From NCBI RefSeq assembly GCF_921293095.1, contig NC_060251.1, positions 38,173,644 to 38,237,643 of the forward strand: a stretch of 64,000 nucleotides of DNA. Direction: 5' to 3'. Under the pieces are notes generated by a model. It worked only from the letters and a program-made list of their open reading frames with translations. It made no database searches and was not told the origin of the DNA. The stretch is from Ischnura elegans (lineage: Eukaryota; Arthropoda; Insecta; Odonata; Coenagrionidae). The translations under genes and the position numbers were made by a program. Positions 55,501-63,892 of the stretch are shown piece by piece. The stretch's first letter is position 1, and each line of letters opens with the position of its first letter.

Positions 55501-57642
55501 TTATCAAAAATGCCTGAAGTGGAAATTAGTAGCTTTTTATCACGCCTCTCAAACCAAATATTTTAAAAGCAAGAATTTCTTTTTATTATCTTTATATTTT
55601 ATTAATACCATTATGGAAGTCATAGTAATAATTTTTCATTAACAAAATGGCTTATTTATTATGTATTCTTATGCATGCTTATTCGTTTCAAAATAATGCG
55701 TGGAAATTGGTGAAATCTTTACATTTAGGGCTCTGGGAAAAATTTTTACTATTATTAGATAAAGAAATCGTACTTATATGAAACCTTGATATGATACATA
55801 TACCCTGGTATACCACTGCTCAGAGTAAATTTGATCCCATAATTAAGTCATTTTTCGGCCCACTTTAAATAAAAAGGGAAGTGTAGTCTTCAGTGGGCAT
55901 AGCGGTTGGCTGATGATCAAAAGTACCCGGTGTAAGACCTCAGGTGAAGCCTTGGGACACCCCAGAATTAATCCTAGAAGTGTGAGGTGGGAAGTAAGCC
56001 CTAGGGAAGAAACTCCTCGTACCCTGAATATTTGCTTTGTTACACACCTGTTGCTAAGCCCGGGGTGAGATTTACCCTCCCCTGCCAAAGCCAGCATTGG
56101 CATGAATCATTGAGTTTTGGCATGAATTGCGAGAGTGAGCGACCATACATTATTATTATTATTATTATTAAAGTATTTTACCGATGAAGGTAGGTAGTAG
56201 GTTTGCATGACGTATTTAAGATGTACTCTAGCAATCTCCCCTACCTTCATGGACTTCCCTCTTCAATTCATAATAAAGGACTTTCTCTTTCATTCTGTCC
56301 ATGAATCCTGTTCTCTTCCTTCCTCTTCCTCGTTTATCCATCATTCTAGGTTCCATCTTACATTCTACTACTGTTTTCAACATCCCCTCCTCGCTAAATA
56401 CTCGCTCCATCCATACCTTCTTTCTCCTATTATCACAACCAGAAACAGTCTCTCCTCACTCACGATGTCCAGCACTTCGTCGCTCCTCCTCCTCTCCGTC
56501 CAATTCACTTAATCCATTTTTTCTCTACTCCCACATCTTGAACGCCTCCAGTTTTTTCTCGTCCTCCTTTCTAAGCGTCAATGTTTCCGTATCGTTAAGC
56601 GCTACTTTCAAAATCAGACTCTTTACCAACCTTTTATTTAAACTCATACATAACAATTCTCTCATAAGCTCCTTCCTGTACATGAATGGCTGCTTTTCTT
56701 ACGCAGTTCTCTTCCTGATATCATTACTGATGTATCCGTTTCCCTCTAATGTGTTGCCTAAATAGTTGAATTACTCTACCTGCTCAAGTTTTTCCTCACC
56801 TACTTTTACCTTGAGATTCACATACCGTAATAGCGATGCTTTTCATAACCGCATAACCCTGGTCTTCTTGTGATTTATCCTCTTCCTATATTCCTCGCAA
56901 CACCTGTGTAACGCAACCACTTGAGGCTACAGCCCCGTCGCTGACTGGCTAATGAATGCCTGATAATCTGCGAACCTCACTGATTTTAACATCAGTCCTC
57001 TCACTTTTACTCCAGCCTCCAACTCATGCCACGCTTCTATCACCATCTCATGTCACGCTTCTATCACCATCTCCTCAGCATACACGTTAAACACCAGAGG
57101 AGATAGAGGACATCCTTGCCTCACTCCGCGGTTAATGCTTGCCTACGTTGATTCTCCGTTTGCTAACCTCACTTGCGTAGTCTGGGCCACAAATAGATTA
57201 CGAATGAGTCGCCTAACCCTCCAATCAACTCTTATTTTCTTGAGAATGTCCATTAACTTTACCCAGTCCACCCAATCAAATACCTTTTCAAAATCCACGA
57301 ATTAGCTATACCTACACGTTCTTGTCATATTCTAAGTTCCTCTCCGCCAGGAACCTCATCGTCGCTTTAATATCACGAGTTGACTTTCCACTTTGGTCCT
57401 TACTGGTCATCTTGTGATTAATCCTCATGTCCTATTTGAATAGTTTATTTCTGGATCGGACTTACCTTAACTACGAGATCAATTTTCTTGAGGGAGAAGA
57501 GGTCATCCGTTGCGATTCCCGACTGCATGTAGTTCTGCGCCGTGGCTCGTCCTATCAGCAGCAGAAAGGCGAAGCCAAATCGGAGCGGCAGCATTTTGCC
57601 CTTCGCACTCCGCGGGGCGATCCCGCACGAGCCTTTCTCCAT
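37425..57642 (-). CDS. PLB1-like: Phospholipase B1-like SGNH lipase, complete, seven exons
   Basis: Exons: 57642-57466, 54648-54381, 53384-53158, 52273-52114, 51757-51603, 39379-39193, 37585-37425. All introns are GT-AG, phases match and total 1,335 nt (444 residues). Residues 17-36 form a signal peptide (MLPLRFGFAFLLLIGRATAQ). SGNH blocks: GDS with Ser122; Gly194 in NVAVPGS; G-H-N-N at 231-234 (Asn233 in the oxyanion position; mammals have G-G-N-D); Asp380-x-x-His383 in PDCFHFS. WNNMLQPVG follows, as in mammalian PLB1. Phospholipase B removes acyl chains from phospholipids and lysophospholipids at or outside the plasma membrane. Mammalian PLB1 has four tandem domains and a C-terminal membrane anchor; this protein has one domain and no visible anchor, so it is probably secreted. 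Intron 5 is 12.2 kb and full of transposons. Substrate is not deducible. Confidence 0.95.
37978..38149. repeat. tRNA-like hairpin element in PLB1-like intron 6
   Basis: An outer inverted repeat (GATGAAGTT...ATGAAAAAATATT and its complement) encloses a 7-bp GGCTTAG/CTAAGCC stem (38005-38011 with 38116-38122). A perfect pol III box B, GGTTCGAATCC, sits at 38102-38112. CTGACC(G/T)GCAA and AGGAAA blocks occur on both arms in inverted orientation, so the element looks like an inverted duplication of a tRNA-like sequence. A functional tRNA is unlikely: the D-arm cannot be folded normally. Confidence 0.6.
38527..38885. mobile_element. Middle element of the nest (about 40-bp inverted arms)
   Basis: The left arm is GCGCACGAGCCCGCCAGCTA then CCTGAGTCGGTCC. 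The right arm, complemented, is GCGCACGGGCCCGCCGGCTA then CCTTAGTCGGTCC. The MITE at 38603-38836 occupies the loop. Confidence 0.65.
38603..38836. mobile_element. Harbinger-like MITE, copy 2 (innermost)
   Basis: 234 bp, same length as copy 1 and nearly identical. TAA flanks both ends (38600-38602 and 38837-38839). Confidence 0.87.
39193..39379 (-). CDS. PLB1-like: PLB1-like exon 6 (residues 330-391, catalytic Asp/His)
   Basis: The acceptor is ATGTTTTTCCAG and the donor CAAG|GTGATT, phase 1. SGRYDGREDFTVELQPF, then TPDCFHFSQRGNAQ, which carries the Asp-x-x-His pair. It is 12.2 kb from exon 5. Confidence 0.95.
39392..41842. other. Left part of PLB1-like intron 5, nothing recognised
   Basis: Short frames only. 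The plus frame at 39243-39503 is a shadow of exon 6. No terminal repeats seen. Confidence 0.45.
41843..42553. repeat. Left arm of a large inverted repeat
   Basis: About 710 bp matching the complement of 48390-49418 (apart from an insertion at 49015-49335). Shared text includes TGCGTTTGGTGGGGACATGG, the (AATC)n tract and the region up to CCCTTTACGTATT. A diverged third copy begins at 63893. The repeated short frames (62-86 residues) in both arms have no known motif. Confidence 0.85.
42890..44317 (-). CDS. LINE reverse transcriptase, uninterrupted 475-residue frame
   Basis: RT motifs in order: NKSPGPDEIP (41-50), NYRPISLTSI (101-110), GFRKSRS (139-145), FLDFKKAFD (171-179, catalytic Asp173), SGVPQGSVIGPLLF (228-241), FADD (259-262), KYLGV-x-LNNDLSWNKHI, then HLEYAASVWDP. 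All three catalytic aspartates are present. The family copies RNA into DNA at a nicked target. The CR1/L2/jockey supergroup is indicated by the PQGSVIGP and FADD pattern; the exact clade is not resolved. The true start lies upstream in the fused endonuclease frame. Confidence 0.92.
   Translation of the reverse strand: MFTEPSENSPETDDNPCIHKMRAIDISTLGIENILKSLSPNKSPGPDEIPSRVYKELASEIAPYLQLIFSKSITQHKVPNDWKTANVTPIFKIGDKEQPYNYRPISLTSISCKVLEHIVVSSLMKHLDAQNLLMGTQHGFRKSRSRETQLARFAHDILVSGEDNIPADAIFLDFKKAFDKLPHGKLIIKLKSYGLDEDVISWIREFLSDRFQRVVLDGAVSNEVRVTSGVPQGSVIGPLLFLLYINDIGEVVHSKLRLFADDAVVYREIRSSKDIDELTNDLAAIQAWCDAWQLELNFEKCVVMNFWKKNNSLQRNYIIRGTQLKAVESVKYLGVRLNNDLSWNKHIRDITGIANRKMGFVKRILGKCDDKVREISYFSLVRPHLEYAASVWDPHEKGLITELERVQRRAARYVKGRYDILVSVTDLLAKLGWESLSDRRLKNRLNLLDKFKSSVFSDEVNHILRTPTTTEDQII
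44574..45443 (-). pseudogene. LINE apurinic-like endonuclease, 5'-truncated and mutated
   Basis: 289 residues. GGGVFIAV (28-35), HYRPPNSD (70-77), ILDLLATN (153-160) and SDH (175-177) are the usual APE-type endonuclease blocks. The normal GGDFN motif reads GGYFN (103-107), so the catalytic Asp is Tyr105. The N-terminal catalytic Asn/Glu region is missing. This copy cannot make a working endonuclease. Confidence 0.85.
45466..46800 (-). mobile_element. Second, related LINE copy (degenerate)
   Basis: The 3' end is at 45466 (CATCTACATCTACATAATAC), with GGCGTGTGGAAGGTGGTGTC, a subfamily different from 42640. Minus frame 45805-46194 encodes LKYLRVTITLNLSWRTRL, then FAIVRPHLEYAASVWDP. Upstream text to about 46800 keeps RT fragments in several frames. 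Confidence 0.8.
46801..47830 (-). mobile_element. Mosaic of LINE fragments (CR1/L2-like with an RTE tail inside)
   Basis: Minus-strand 46860-47060 and 47430-47600 match the C-terminal RT of the 42640 family (YFSLITLHLEYAASVWDP). Between them, 47186-47420 is an RTE-type tail: VKWTERKRNDEVLDMVGEER, then WMERILSGEGMLKMVLQGRM. At 47827 a piece of the CR1/L2-like 3' end is in the opposite orientation (CCTGCCAAACACCCTAGAGG). Confidence 0.7.
49015..49236. mobile_element. MITE with about 38-bp terminal inverted repeats
   Basis: 222 bp. TATTTAACTAGACATTCCAG at the left; the complement of the right end is TATTTAACTAGATGTTCCAG, followed on both sides by AGTTTACGACATCTTAAG. It is absent from the left arm of the inverted repeat, so it inserted after the arms were formed. 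Confidence 0.8.
49265..49335 (+). repeat. Short tandem repeat, GATGATCATGGTGCGTACG type
   Basis: Three copies of (GAT)GATCATGGTGCGTA lie in a row with small length differences. It sits between the MITE and the resumed inverted-repeat arm. Confidence 0.75.
49516..50740 (+). mobile_element. Penelope-like retroelement (RT plus GIY-YIG endonuclease), degenerate
   Basis: Plus strand: KISEDDLLVSFDVVPLFTKI (49606-49665), then frameshifts to VEFCLRSCYFSWGG and EQKEGASVGSPLSHVVADLL, then YVDD at 49906-49917 and WPHGTDELKRSLENLNSQ. A stop in MEME-stop-NNQLPFLDV (about 50017) is followed by HRKTHADRYLNA, then the endonuclease GVYEV (50483) ... YIG (50519-50527). This order is specific to Penelope-like elements, whose GIY-YIG nicks the target. 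The N-terminal part is missing. The ends carry a 30-bp inverted repeat (about 49516-49546 and 50711-50740; TGATTGGTTTCCGGG core), as expected of complex Penelope termini. It is antisense to the PLB1-like gene. Confidence 0.92.
50783..51443. repeat. GGGTGGTTTCC non-autonomous element, copy 2
   Basis: 661 bp. GGGTGGTTTCCTA at the left; GGAAACTACCC then TA at the right. It lies between the Penelope-like element and PLB1-like exon 5. Confidence 0.82.
51603..51757 (-). CDS. PLB1-like: PLB1-like exon 5 (residues 278-329)
   Basis: The acceptor is CTTATTTTCAG and the donor TTG|GTGAGA. It includes the CVC pair (mammals: CPCV) and the helix RNYQKAEEEL before the SGRYD of exon 6. Confidence 0.93.
52114..52273 (-). 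CDS. PLB1-like: PLB1-like exon 4 (residues 225-278, block III)
   Basis: The acceptor is CCATTTTTACAG and the donor CTTG|GTAAGC, phase 1. LVTIFIGHNNIC replaces the usual TLFIGGNDLC. It holds SPELHKAHLQKALDYLY and VPRVYVNIV. Confidence 0.95.
53158..53384 (-). CDS. PLB1-like: PLB1-like exon 3 (residues 149-224)
   Basis: The acceptor is ATATTTCACAG and the donor AAG|GTATAT. TTLPNIIKVFNPNLIG, then LNVAVPGS (block II glycine), ending IDFERDWK, where mammalian proteins read FxxDWK. Confidence 0.95.
54281..54350 (+). mobile_element. RTE-like 3' tail fragment
   Basis: GATGGCAGAGTGGAGGGCTG then CGTCAGACCAATCTTCGGAT and TGTTGACA match the ends of the RTE copies at 29650 and 63170. Only the last 70 bp is present, 31 bp from exon 2. 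Confidence 0.6.
54381..54648 (-). CDS. PLB1-like: PLB1-like exon 2 (residues 60-149, catalytic GDS)
   Basis: The acceptor is TTCGAACACAG and the donor GGAG|GTAAGT, leaving phase 1. It holds VHKLRPGDIDVVSSMGDS, the block I serine; mammalian PLB1 has HxLRPxDIxxVxAxGDS. Confidence 0.95.
54649..56204. other. PLB1-like: PLB1-like intron 1, left part, with a TTA microsatellite
   Basis: A (TTA)n tract at about 56150-56170. No other repeat with defined ends seen. Confidence 0.5.
56205..57420 (-). mobile_element. RTE-like LINE, degenerate copy C, in PLB1-like intron 1
   Basis: Minus strand: a region equivalent to QGCSLSPLLF (about 57130), GVKVRGLMLKSVRFADYQAF with FADY in place of (Y/F)ADD (about 57020-56960), VNLKVKVGEEKLEQVE, FNYLG-like, then WMERVFSEEGMLKTVVECKM, then RGRGRKR (about 56410-56320). 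Many stops. Same orientation as the PLB1-like gene. Confidence 0.82.
57466..57642 (-). CDS. PLB1-like: PLB1-like exon 1 (residues 1-59, signal peptide)
   Basis: The ATG at 57642 has a strong context (CCACCATGG). A second in-frame ATG at 57594 begins the signal peptide directly and is an alternative start. The donor is AAG|GTAAGT. Confidence 0.9.
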
Positions 57643-58318
57643 GGTGGAATTCAGCGACTGACGACTTCGCTCGAAAATCCGCCCGAAGTTTATTTAGAAG
57701 TTAACCTTGTGCTGCGGGATGCTGTATAGCAGTAGCCAAATGGCCATCGCCGATGAGGAAAGTGGGACACGACCGAAGGCCTCCACGTTTTCGGCAGGAA
57801 ATATCGATAATGTGCCGATAATTATGGCATAATGCTACAGGATCTACTGACGGATCAATTACGTAATTAAAGACTTCTTAATATGACACTATATTTGTAT
57901 GAACGAAGGGTTAATATTATTTTCCACAAAATGTTTCATCCCGAATTTTGAACTCCATTTCTCCATATTCTTTATTACGAAAGTTTTTTGAAGAAACTTG
58001 TCCTCAAAAATGTCCTTTTTTCTTTTTTGCCTAGAAAATTTTCTCATTAAGTTGAAACGGCTTTACGAGCCTCAGACGCGGAACGTATCAAATAACAGGG
58101 AAATTAAGGAATGACAGTGCTTTAAGGACGTAACGTTTTCCAGATGAATCACTTGGAGTTTAGCGCAATTTATATATAGATATATCTAGACTAGGAATTT
58201 TGGAATGTATTATTAAATGTCTCGCTGAATAAAATGGAGGACGATATATTTAATTGCATACATTTTAGTTTTTATCGTATCTTACTCCTTGTAGTGATTG
58301 CGTCATATTATGGATTTA
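57643..58318. promoter_or_regulatory. PLB1-like: Region upstream of the PLB1-like gene
   Basis: It should contain the promoter and 5' untranslated region. No TATA or initiator element could be singled out. Confidence 0.3.
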
Positions 58319-58969
58319 CCAGGGATGTTTTTTAAGTAAGGGCCGTTTTGCCGTACACTGCAAATCCACGCCGTCCATAGCACAGCAGTTCGCACGCCGT
58401 CCGTAGCGAGTGTGCACGCTGCCTTCCGGCATTCCTTGCGAACAACCACATGTCAGTTGCAGTTCTGTATCTAACCTTTACCTTTTACTGTGGATCTTTA
58501 AAATGTTTAAGATTATTGAATCGCCCGCCGCATGTCAGATTCGGTCAGTCATACAATTTTTGATTGCAAGAAACATGTCGGCTGCAGACTTTCACCCTCA
58601 GCTTTGTGAAGTGTAAGCTGCTAATGCAATGAGCGAAGTTAAAGTGCGGTAATGGGTCGGAGAAAATAAAGATGGCCGCGAAAATGTTCACGATGACGAC
58701 GATTTTCGCTCTGGCCAGGCTCCGACGCGCCATTCAGAGCAAAAGACGCGGCATCTCGCGTGAACTCTTGGCTGTCAGGGCAGGCGGCAAACTTCTTTAA
58801 AGAGTGGTTTCAAAACTTAGTTTTAAGGTATGATAAGTGCCTAAACAAACAAGGTAACTACGTGGAAATATAAAAAAGTATGAAAATTCTAAAAATAAAA
58901 GATATTTGAAAAAAATAATTTTGGTTTATTTTATATAAAAAACGACCCTTACTTAAAAAACAACCCTCG
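58319..58969 (+). mobile_element. Internally deleted mariner element
   Basis: 651 bp bounded by TA on both sides (58317-58318 and 58970-58971). Terminal repeats share GTTTTTTAAGTAAGGG followed by (C/T)CGTTTT. Inside, the plus strand keeps a damaged transposase N-terminus: SAADFHPQLCEV, then NAMSEVKVR-x-WVGE, then KDGRENVHDD and a SGQAPTRH segment, matching mariner helix-turn-helix regions (MSEGMVRQW, FKDGRENVHDE, RSGRP). The catalytic half is gone. Confidence 0.88.
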
Positions 58970-59084
58970 TATGTTTGGTATTTCGTATTATGAATTCGAA
59001 TGGTGTGTTAAAATAATGGACTTAAGGAAGGATATCGGCCTGTTCCCATTCCAAAATTGAACATTCATCTTTCATCTATGTGGG

Positions 59085-59165
59085 TTTAAAACGATTAGCT
59101 GATAGGAGTTTTGAGTGGAGAGATGCGTCAAACTTTTTTCTGACGTTCTGACTTTTGTTGAAGAT
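59085..59165 (+). mobile_element. RTE-like 3' tail fragment
   Basis: AAACGATTAGCTGATAGGAG then TTTTGAGTGGAGAGATGCGT and CAAAC: the RLADRxFEWRDAS-type tail seen at the other RTE ends. Truncated on both sides. Confidence 0.55.
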
Positions 59166-59776
59166 TTTTTGCGCGGTGTGGTCAAGTACGGCCGATGAAA
59201 AAAATGCTCTTTCACTACTTCAATTACTTTGATAGCAAGTCAGTACTTAACAAGCGAGTACTTACCTAGTAGATACCAAGAAAGAAAATATCATAAATTT
59301 AAATATTTGTTTATATTACTCGCCTATGGAGACCAGCTGCCTGCCCCACTCATGGTTTAGCGAGGCGAGCGCTAACAAATTTTCTCAACATATACGGCTC
59401 TTGGTACGTCGAATAATAAATTATGCGATTCTACATTTTAACATTTACGCGCTATATTTATTTAACTTGCCATCGTTACAACAATACCAGAGAATAATTT
59501 ACTTTGAAAGAAGTTGAACTTTAATTAAAGCGGCAATATTCGCTGGAAAACTTTTTTGAAGGAAAGTAAATTGCTTATGCCATTGGAATACTAAACATGA
59601 CTTGAATTAATTATCTGTTGGAAGGGATTATATCTTTTTTAATGAGTGTCTTATGTGGCTAATTTTGGTTTACAATCTTGATGCAAAAGGAGAGTATTTT
59701 CCTCTTTTCCTGCTCGAAAAACGTAGCAATGACCTCTGGTAGGGTTTGGGCATTTCATGAGTTACTCCATAGGCGT

Positions 59777-60035
59777 CAAGGAGAAATCTCAGATTGTTCG
59801 GGAAAAATCGTGACCTCTTCAGGAGTGTTGTCGGTATGTTCGGCAGCAATATAGGTTTGTATAGTAGCAATCTTTTCCTCCTCGAGGTCAATCTCGGTTT
59901 GTTCGGTAGCTTTTTCTCTTTGTTCAGGAGGAATTCCGGCTTTATCAGGAGCCATATTAGTTTGTTCTGGAGCAATCTCGTATTTTTGAGGAGCAATCTT
60001 GGTTTTTTCAATAACAACCACTGTTTTTTCGAGTG
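59777..60035. repeat. 21-bp coding-like minisatellite, about 11-12 units
   Basis: On the minus strand a 7-residue unit of the form I-A-P-E-Q-T-E repeats about 11 times (59776-60021). Because 21 is a multiple of three, two other frames are open as well: LLLKKPR-type units on the minus strand and LFGSNLG-type units on the plus strand. The acidic/Gln minus frame has Ile every seventh residue. No neighbouring exon or splice signal proves translation. Confidence 0.75.
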
Positions 60036-61973
60036 CAATATCGCTAGGGTACTTGTGAAAAGCTACCTGTGAAGCTAGCGTGTGAACATTACTTTGGATT
60101 GTTCATATAAGTTGTGATTTATGCCAATTATGAATGATATTGTCAGTTGACGCAACAGCGTACATGCCTCTTACACTCACCATTGCATACCACGAATTAG
60201 CTTTGGAGTCTCGCTTCTATCTGCATAGCGTCACAATGTTTTTGATCAGGTAGATGACATAATAAAGGTAGAAATATTTATTATCTATAGAGTATAAAGC
60301 TATAGGTTTATTCGAAAAGGGAAAGAAATGGTAAATGCCATTTTCTACTTCGATTTTAAGCCTTCACTGCATTTTGTTTCATATATGATACACTAAACGC
60401 TGTTCCGGTTATTTCTGAAGGGCACATCCTCTCTAACGCATGGTGTATCAGGTATAATACATCCCGCCTCTTTACCAAGTGGTTCGCGATGCAGTCAGTA
60501 GGTATTATAGGTGATCAAATTCTCATTACGTAGAAGGAAGTCCACTCTCCGCATGACAACCGGAAGATTATTCCAACCCATCCCTAGATTAATCAGTGTA
60601 ACTATATTAATACTATGAGAAAGTAATAAGTAAAGGTGCGGTCTCCATTGAGTTAGTATAACTATATTAATATTAAGAGAATGTAATTAGTAAAGGACCT
60701 GGCGCAAATGAGAAGTTTTCAATTAGTATGTTTATCATATGTGATGAATATACATTTAATGAATAAATTGATTAAACCATTATTTATCATATTTGATAGA
60801 TATTCAAATTTTACAAAAAATAAAAAAATAGTAGTAAAAGTTAATAAAATGTAGTCATTTCAGCGATTATGGAGATATTTTAAGAGAACATTTTTTTGGT
60901 ACGTATTTAGAAATTCATGCCTTTGAGAGTTAAAAGCATGGAGTTCACAATTTTGTTTCATTATGAAAAATATCCCTCGAAGATTTTCTCTGCCTAGCTA
61001 TTATCGTATCTATAAATCCCCTCTATTATCTCGTATTTTTTTTCTTTTTATCGATGTCACTAAAGCGCAAGGAAGAGCATGGGACAAATAATAGGAAGAA
61101 TATTCTCAATGCTGAAATTTCTAACTGTGTTCTCTATAACCTACACTAGTGTTGCTTGGGTGTTCAGCTTGTTATTTCCATTTTATTTTGCTTGTTTTCT
61201 TTCAACCAGTTCATCATCTTATGCTTCAAATCAACATCTAATGTACTACCTGCTATACTAATAACCCAGTAGTTAATAAAAATCCTTGAAACGTTACGAG
61301 TGGCAAAATATTCCAGTCGCCAGAATTTAGTGATAATCAAGTATCATGTTGCGGGAAACATTCATCTCCCTTAGTTCCCTTTGAAGTTTCCGAGGAGATT
61401 CCGGCAATTAAAGAAGCTATAAAAGTCTTGCGATAAAGAACTTTATTTTTTACTGGCGTTTCGGGTTGTCATAAATATTTTATGTTTTTTTTCTTGTACG
61501 AGGTGATAAAAGTTCAACCTTCGAACAATTGGTTATTATAATTGTTATATTTACTCACGTGGAAGTTATTTGAAGCTCATGGTGAACGTTATTTGGATGT
61601 ATATTCTATCTGTTGTCGTAGTTTTGATTCCAATTTTAGGTACATAGTTCAATCGGAGCATATTGATTGCTATTTCCTATTTAGATTATGTAAAATATTC
61701 ATTTAGGTTGAGTGCATAACATAGTTTCCTATATTTTATAAATGCATGAATGAGCATCGCCTACTCAAGTCTTTTTGTTTACCCAAAGACGCGTTACAGG
61801 ACCACCTGTGATGATTTGATCTTATTTGTCGCACTTCTCCCCCAGTTTTTCTGTTTTTTTTAGAATCATACCAGTCTCATTAACTTGAGCGTTTTATTAT
61901 TCGGAAAAGGTTGTATTACCGATTACGTTTTACGTCTTCTTTTTATGTATTGGATCACCAATAGGGTGGTTTC
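60036..61973. other. Spacer, no gene recognised
   Basis: Very AT-rich. A partial direct repeat (AACTATATTAATA, near 60600 and 60659) is visible. The 60-residue frame at 61079-61261 is hydrophobic but unsupported. Confidence 0.45.
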
Positions 61974-62623
61974 CTTCATCAAAGAAAACGAAAGGTATTG
62001 ATTGCGATTCGTTACCCACCAATAGTGTATTCATAATATACAAATTATTTTGTTTTAGAAATACCGGGTTAGACGAATGGCAATGGTCCATTTTTATCCT
62101 CATTTGAAAAGGGCCAGATTGGCGCCCATGCGATGCCACTCCACGTGACGTCACAGGGACCTAGTTTCTATAGGATAAGATAGGAGTTATACATCGTCTG
62201 AGGATACCAATGCATGCATGAGGCGCAGAGCTCAGGGAAACAGGTCTCAACAATCACTTATTAAAACTGGCTAAGGTTGGAAAGTTTTCCTCGTTTGATA
62301 AGTTATTAATAATCCTTATTTAAGCCAAGCGCTACCAGCCAGCAGGGTACTAGGCTACCCGCTAGCAGCCTGCGTCGTATCAGCGCTAAGCCTCGCGTCA
62401 AGGTCACCTCGCAGGGCGGCAACGGGAACCAGAAATACGTCACGCGGAGAGACTTCCCTGCATTCATACTTAAGCGTCGCGTTTTCGCGCGCTTGAAAAG
62501 TTTCACTTTTCATTTAATCGCGAATAATAGATATCGTCATTTAAAAATCTAAAAGCGTGAAATACGTACTCCAGGAGTAATAATCTTTCGATTTAGGCAA
62601 TAAAAAATGATAGGAAACCACCC
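61974..62623. repeat. GGGTGGTTTCC non-autonomous element, copy 3 (inverted relative to copies 1 and 2)
   Basis: 650 bp with the best ends: TA, GGGTGGTTTCCT ... AGGAAACCACCC, TA. Internal order is the reverse complement of copies 1 and 2. The TA flanks fit a Tc1/mariner-type target. Confidence 0.87.
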
Positions 62624-62869
62624 TATTGGGTTTTAACAATTCCCGATAGCCATCAGTCCCTTGTTGAGCTTTCCTTAAAAGTTTTAAAGATTAATAATAT
62701 ATCTATAAAGCAGACCATGAATTTGGATTTCCATGAGAGAAAACATTCTCTATTTCCATAATATTTTAGGGTTATTCTTTCGTTGTGAATCTTATTCGGT
62801 GAGGGATGAGCTTTAACTATATTCGCTGAGGGCACGACCTACTGCAGAGAAGTCTAGAGTGGATGCATT

Positions 62870-63385
62870 CTAAATGTGGTGCTACGAAGAGTTATGAAGT
62901 TAAATTGGATCGACGGAGTAAGTGATGAGGAAGTCCGTAGAAGAGTGGGAGAAAAGAGAAGCCTCCTAAGACCCTTAAGCGGAAGGTGGGACTTAGTTGG
63001 CCACATGAGAATTGATGGCCTGATGGAAACAATGGTAAAAGGACATATTGAAGGTTAGAAGGGCAAGGAACGGCCCTGAATGAGTTTCATTGGACATGTT
63101 ATAAAGGATACAAAATAGAATAAATACGTCGCTATGAAAAGGCTAGTGGATATGAGAGAGGAATGGAGTGCTGCGTCAAACCAATCCTAGGGTTATGTAA
63201 GATTTAACACTTTCCCGGCGAACAACATGTAAAAACTCTTCTCGGGATACCGCGCGGGTAAGATTATGTGAGAGCGCCGACGTTTTGGGTAGCGAGTCGG
63301 TACCCGAAACGTCGGCGCTCTCATATAATCTTACCCGCGCGGTATCCCGAGAAGTTTTTTTTTAACCCTAGGGTTGTTGACTAGT
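62870..63385 (+). mobile_element. RTE-like LINE 3' part, copy D, split by a foldback
   Basis: Plus: VMKLNWIDGVSDEEVRRRVG, then EKRSLLRPL, then GHMRIDGLMETMVKGHIEG, then a KRLVDMREEWSAASNQS-like tail ending at 63194. It resumes at 63367 with the same CCTAGGGTT and continues TTGTTGAC...GATGACAATG. Confidence 0.83.
63195..63366. repeat. Foldback element, copy 4, with 9-bp duplication CCTAGGGTT
   Basis: 172 bp. CCTAGGGTT occurs at 63186-63194 and 63367-63375. The arms pair over about 60 bp (TTCTCGGGATACCGCGCGGG, then GAGCGCCGACGTTT). It shares CTTTCCCGGCGAA and TTCTCGGG with the other foldbacks and ends its loop with GGGTA...TACCC then GAAACGTCGG. Confidence 0.87.
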
Positions 63386-63892
63386 GATGACAATGAGAGT
63401 GCAACCCTCTGTTTACGGCTATATTTCCCTAATAGGGACAAAATCACGATTTCATAGAAGTTTGAATAGAAATGATGCATGAGTATTACTTCATTCGGTC
63501 CACCCTGTTCGTGACCTCTTGTGTGTGCGAATTGAAATACTTGACGAAACACTGTGATCCAAATTCTTTTTCTTGCAATGTCATTGAAAGGGAAAAAAGA
63601 ATTTGTTTCGTGAATGTTTACTTTCAATCATCAATTACTTGCTAACCTTGGAGCGACCTTGTGTGTTCGTGTTCATTCATTCTCGGGGAACTGTTAATCG
63701 CTCAAAAATTGTTATTCACCACGCCAATTGCCTCAGAGCGGATTTGAAAGTTTCCAAAGTGCCGCGATCATAAAATTAGGAATCCATAGTTTGGTGTCCC
63801 CCTCATTACCATTAAAAACCTTTTTCAGATGAGTGTTCCAAATTGAAATTAAGTTTGAATTATTCTTTAGTCGCCAAAAATTTTGCTATTGG
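63376..63892. other. Spacer, nothing recognised
   Basis: Follows the RTE tail; no frame or terminal repeat supported. Confidence 0.4.
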
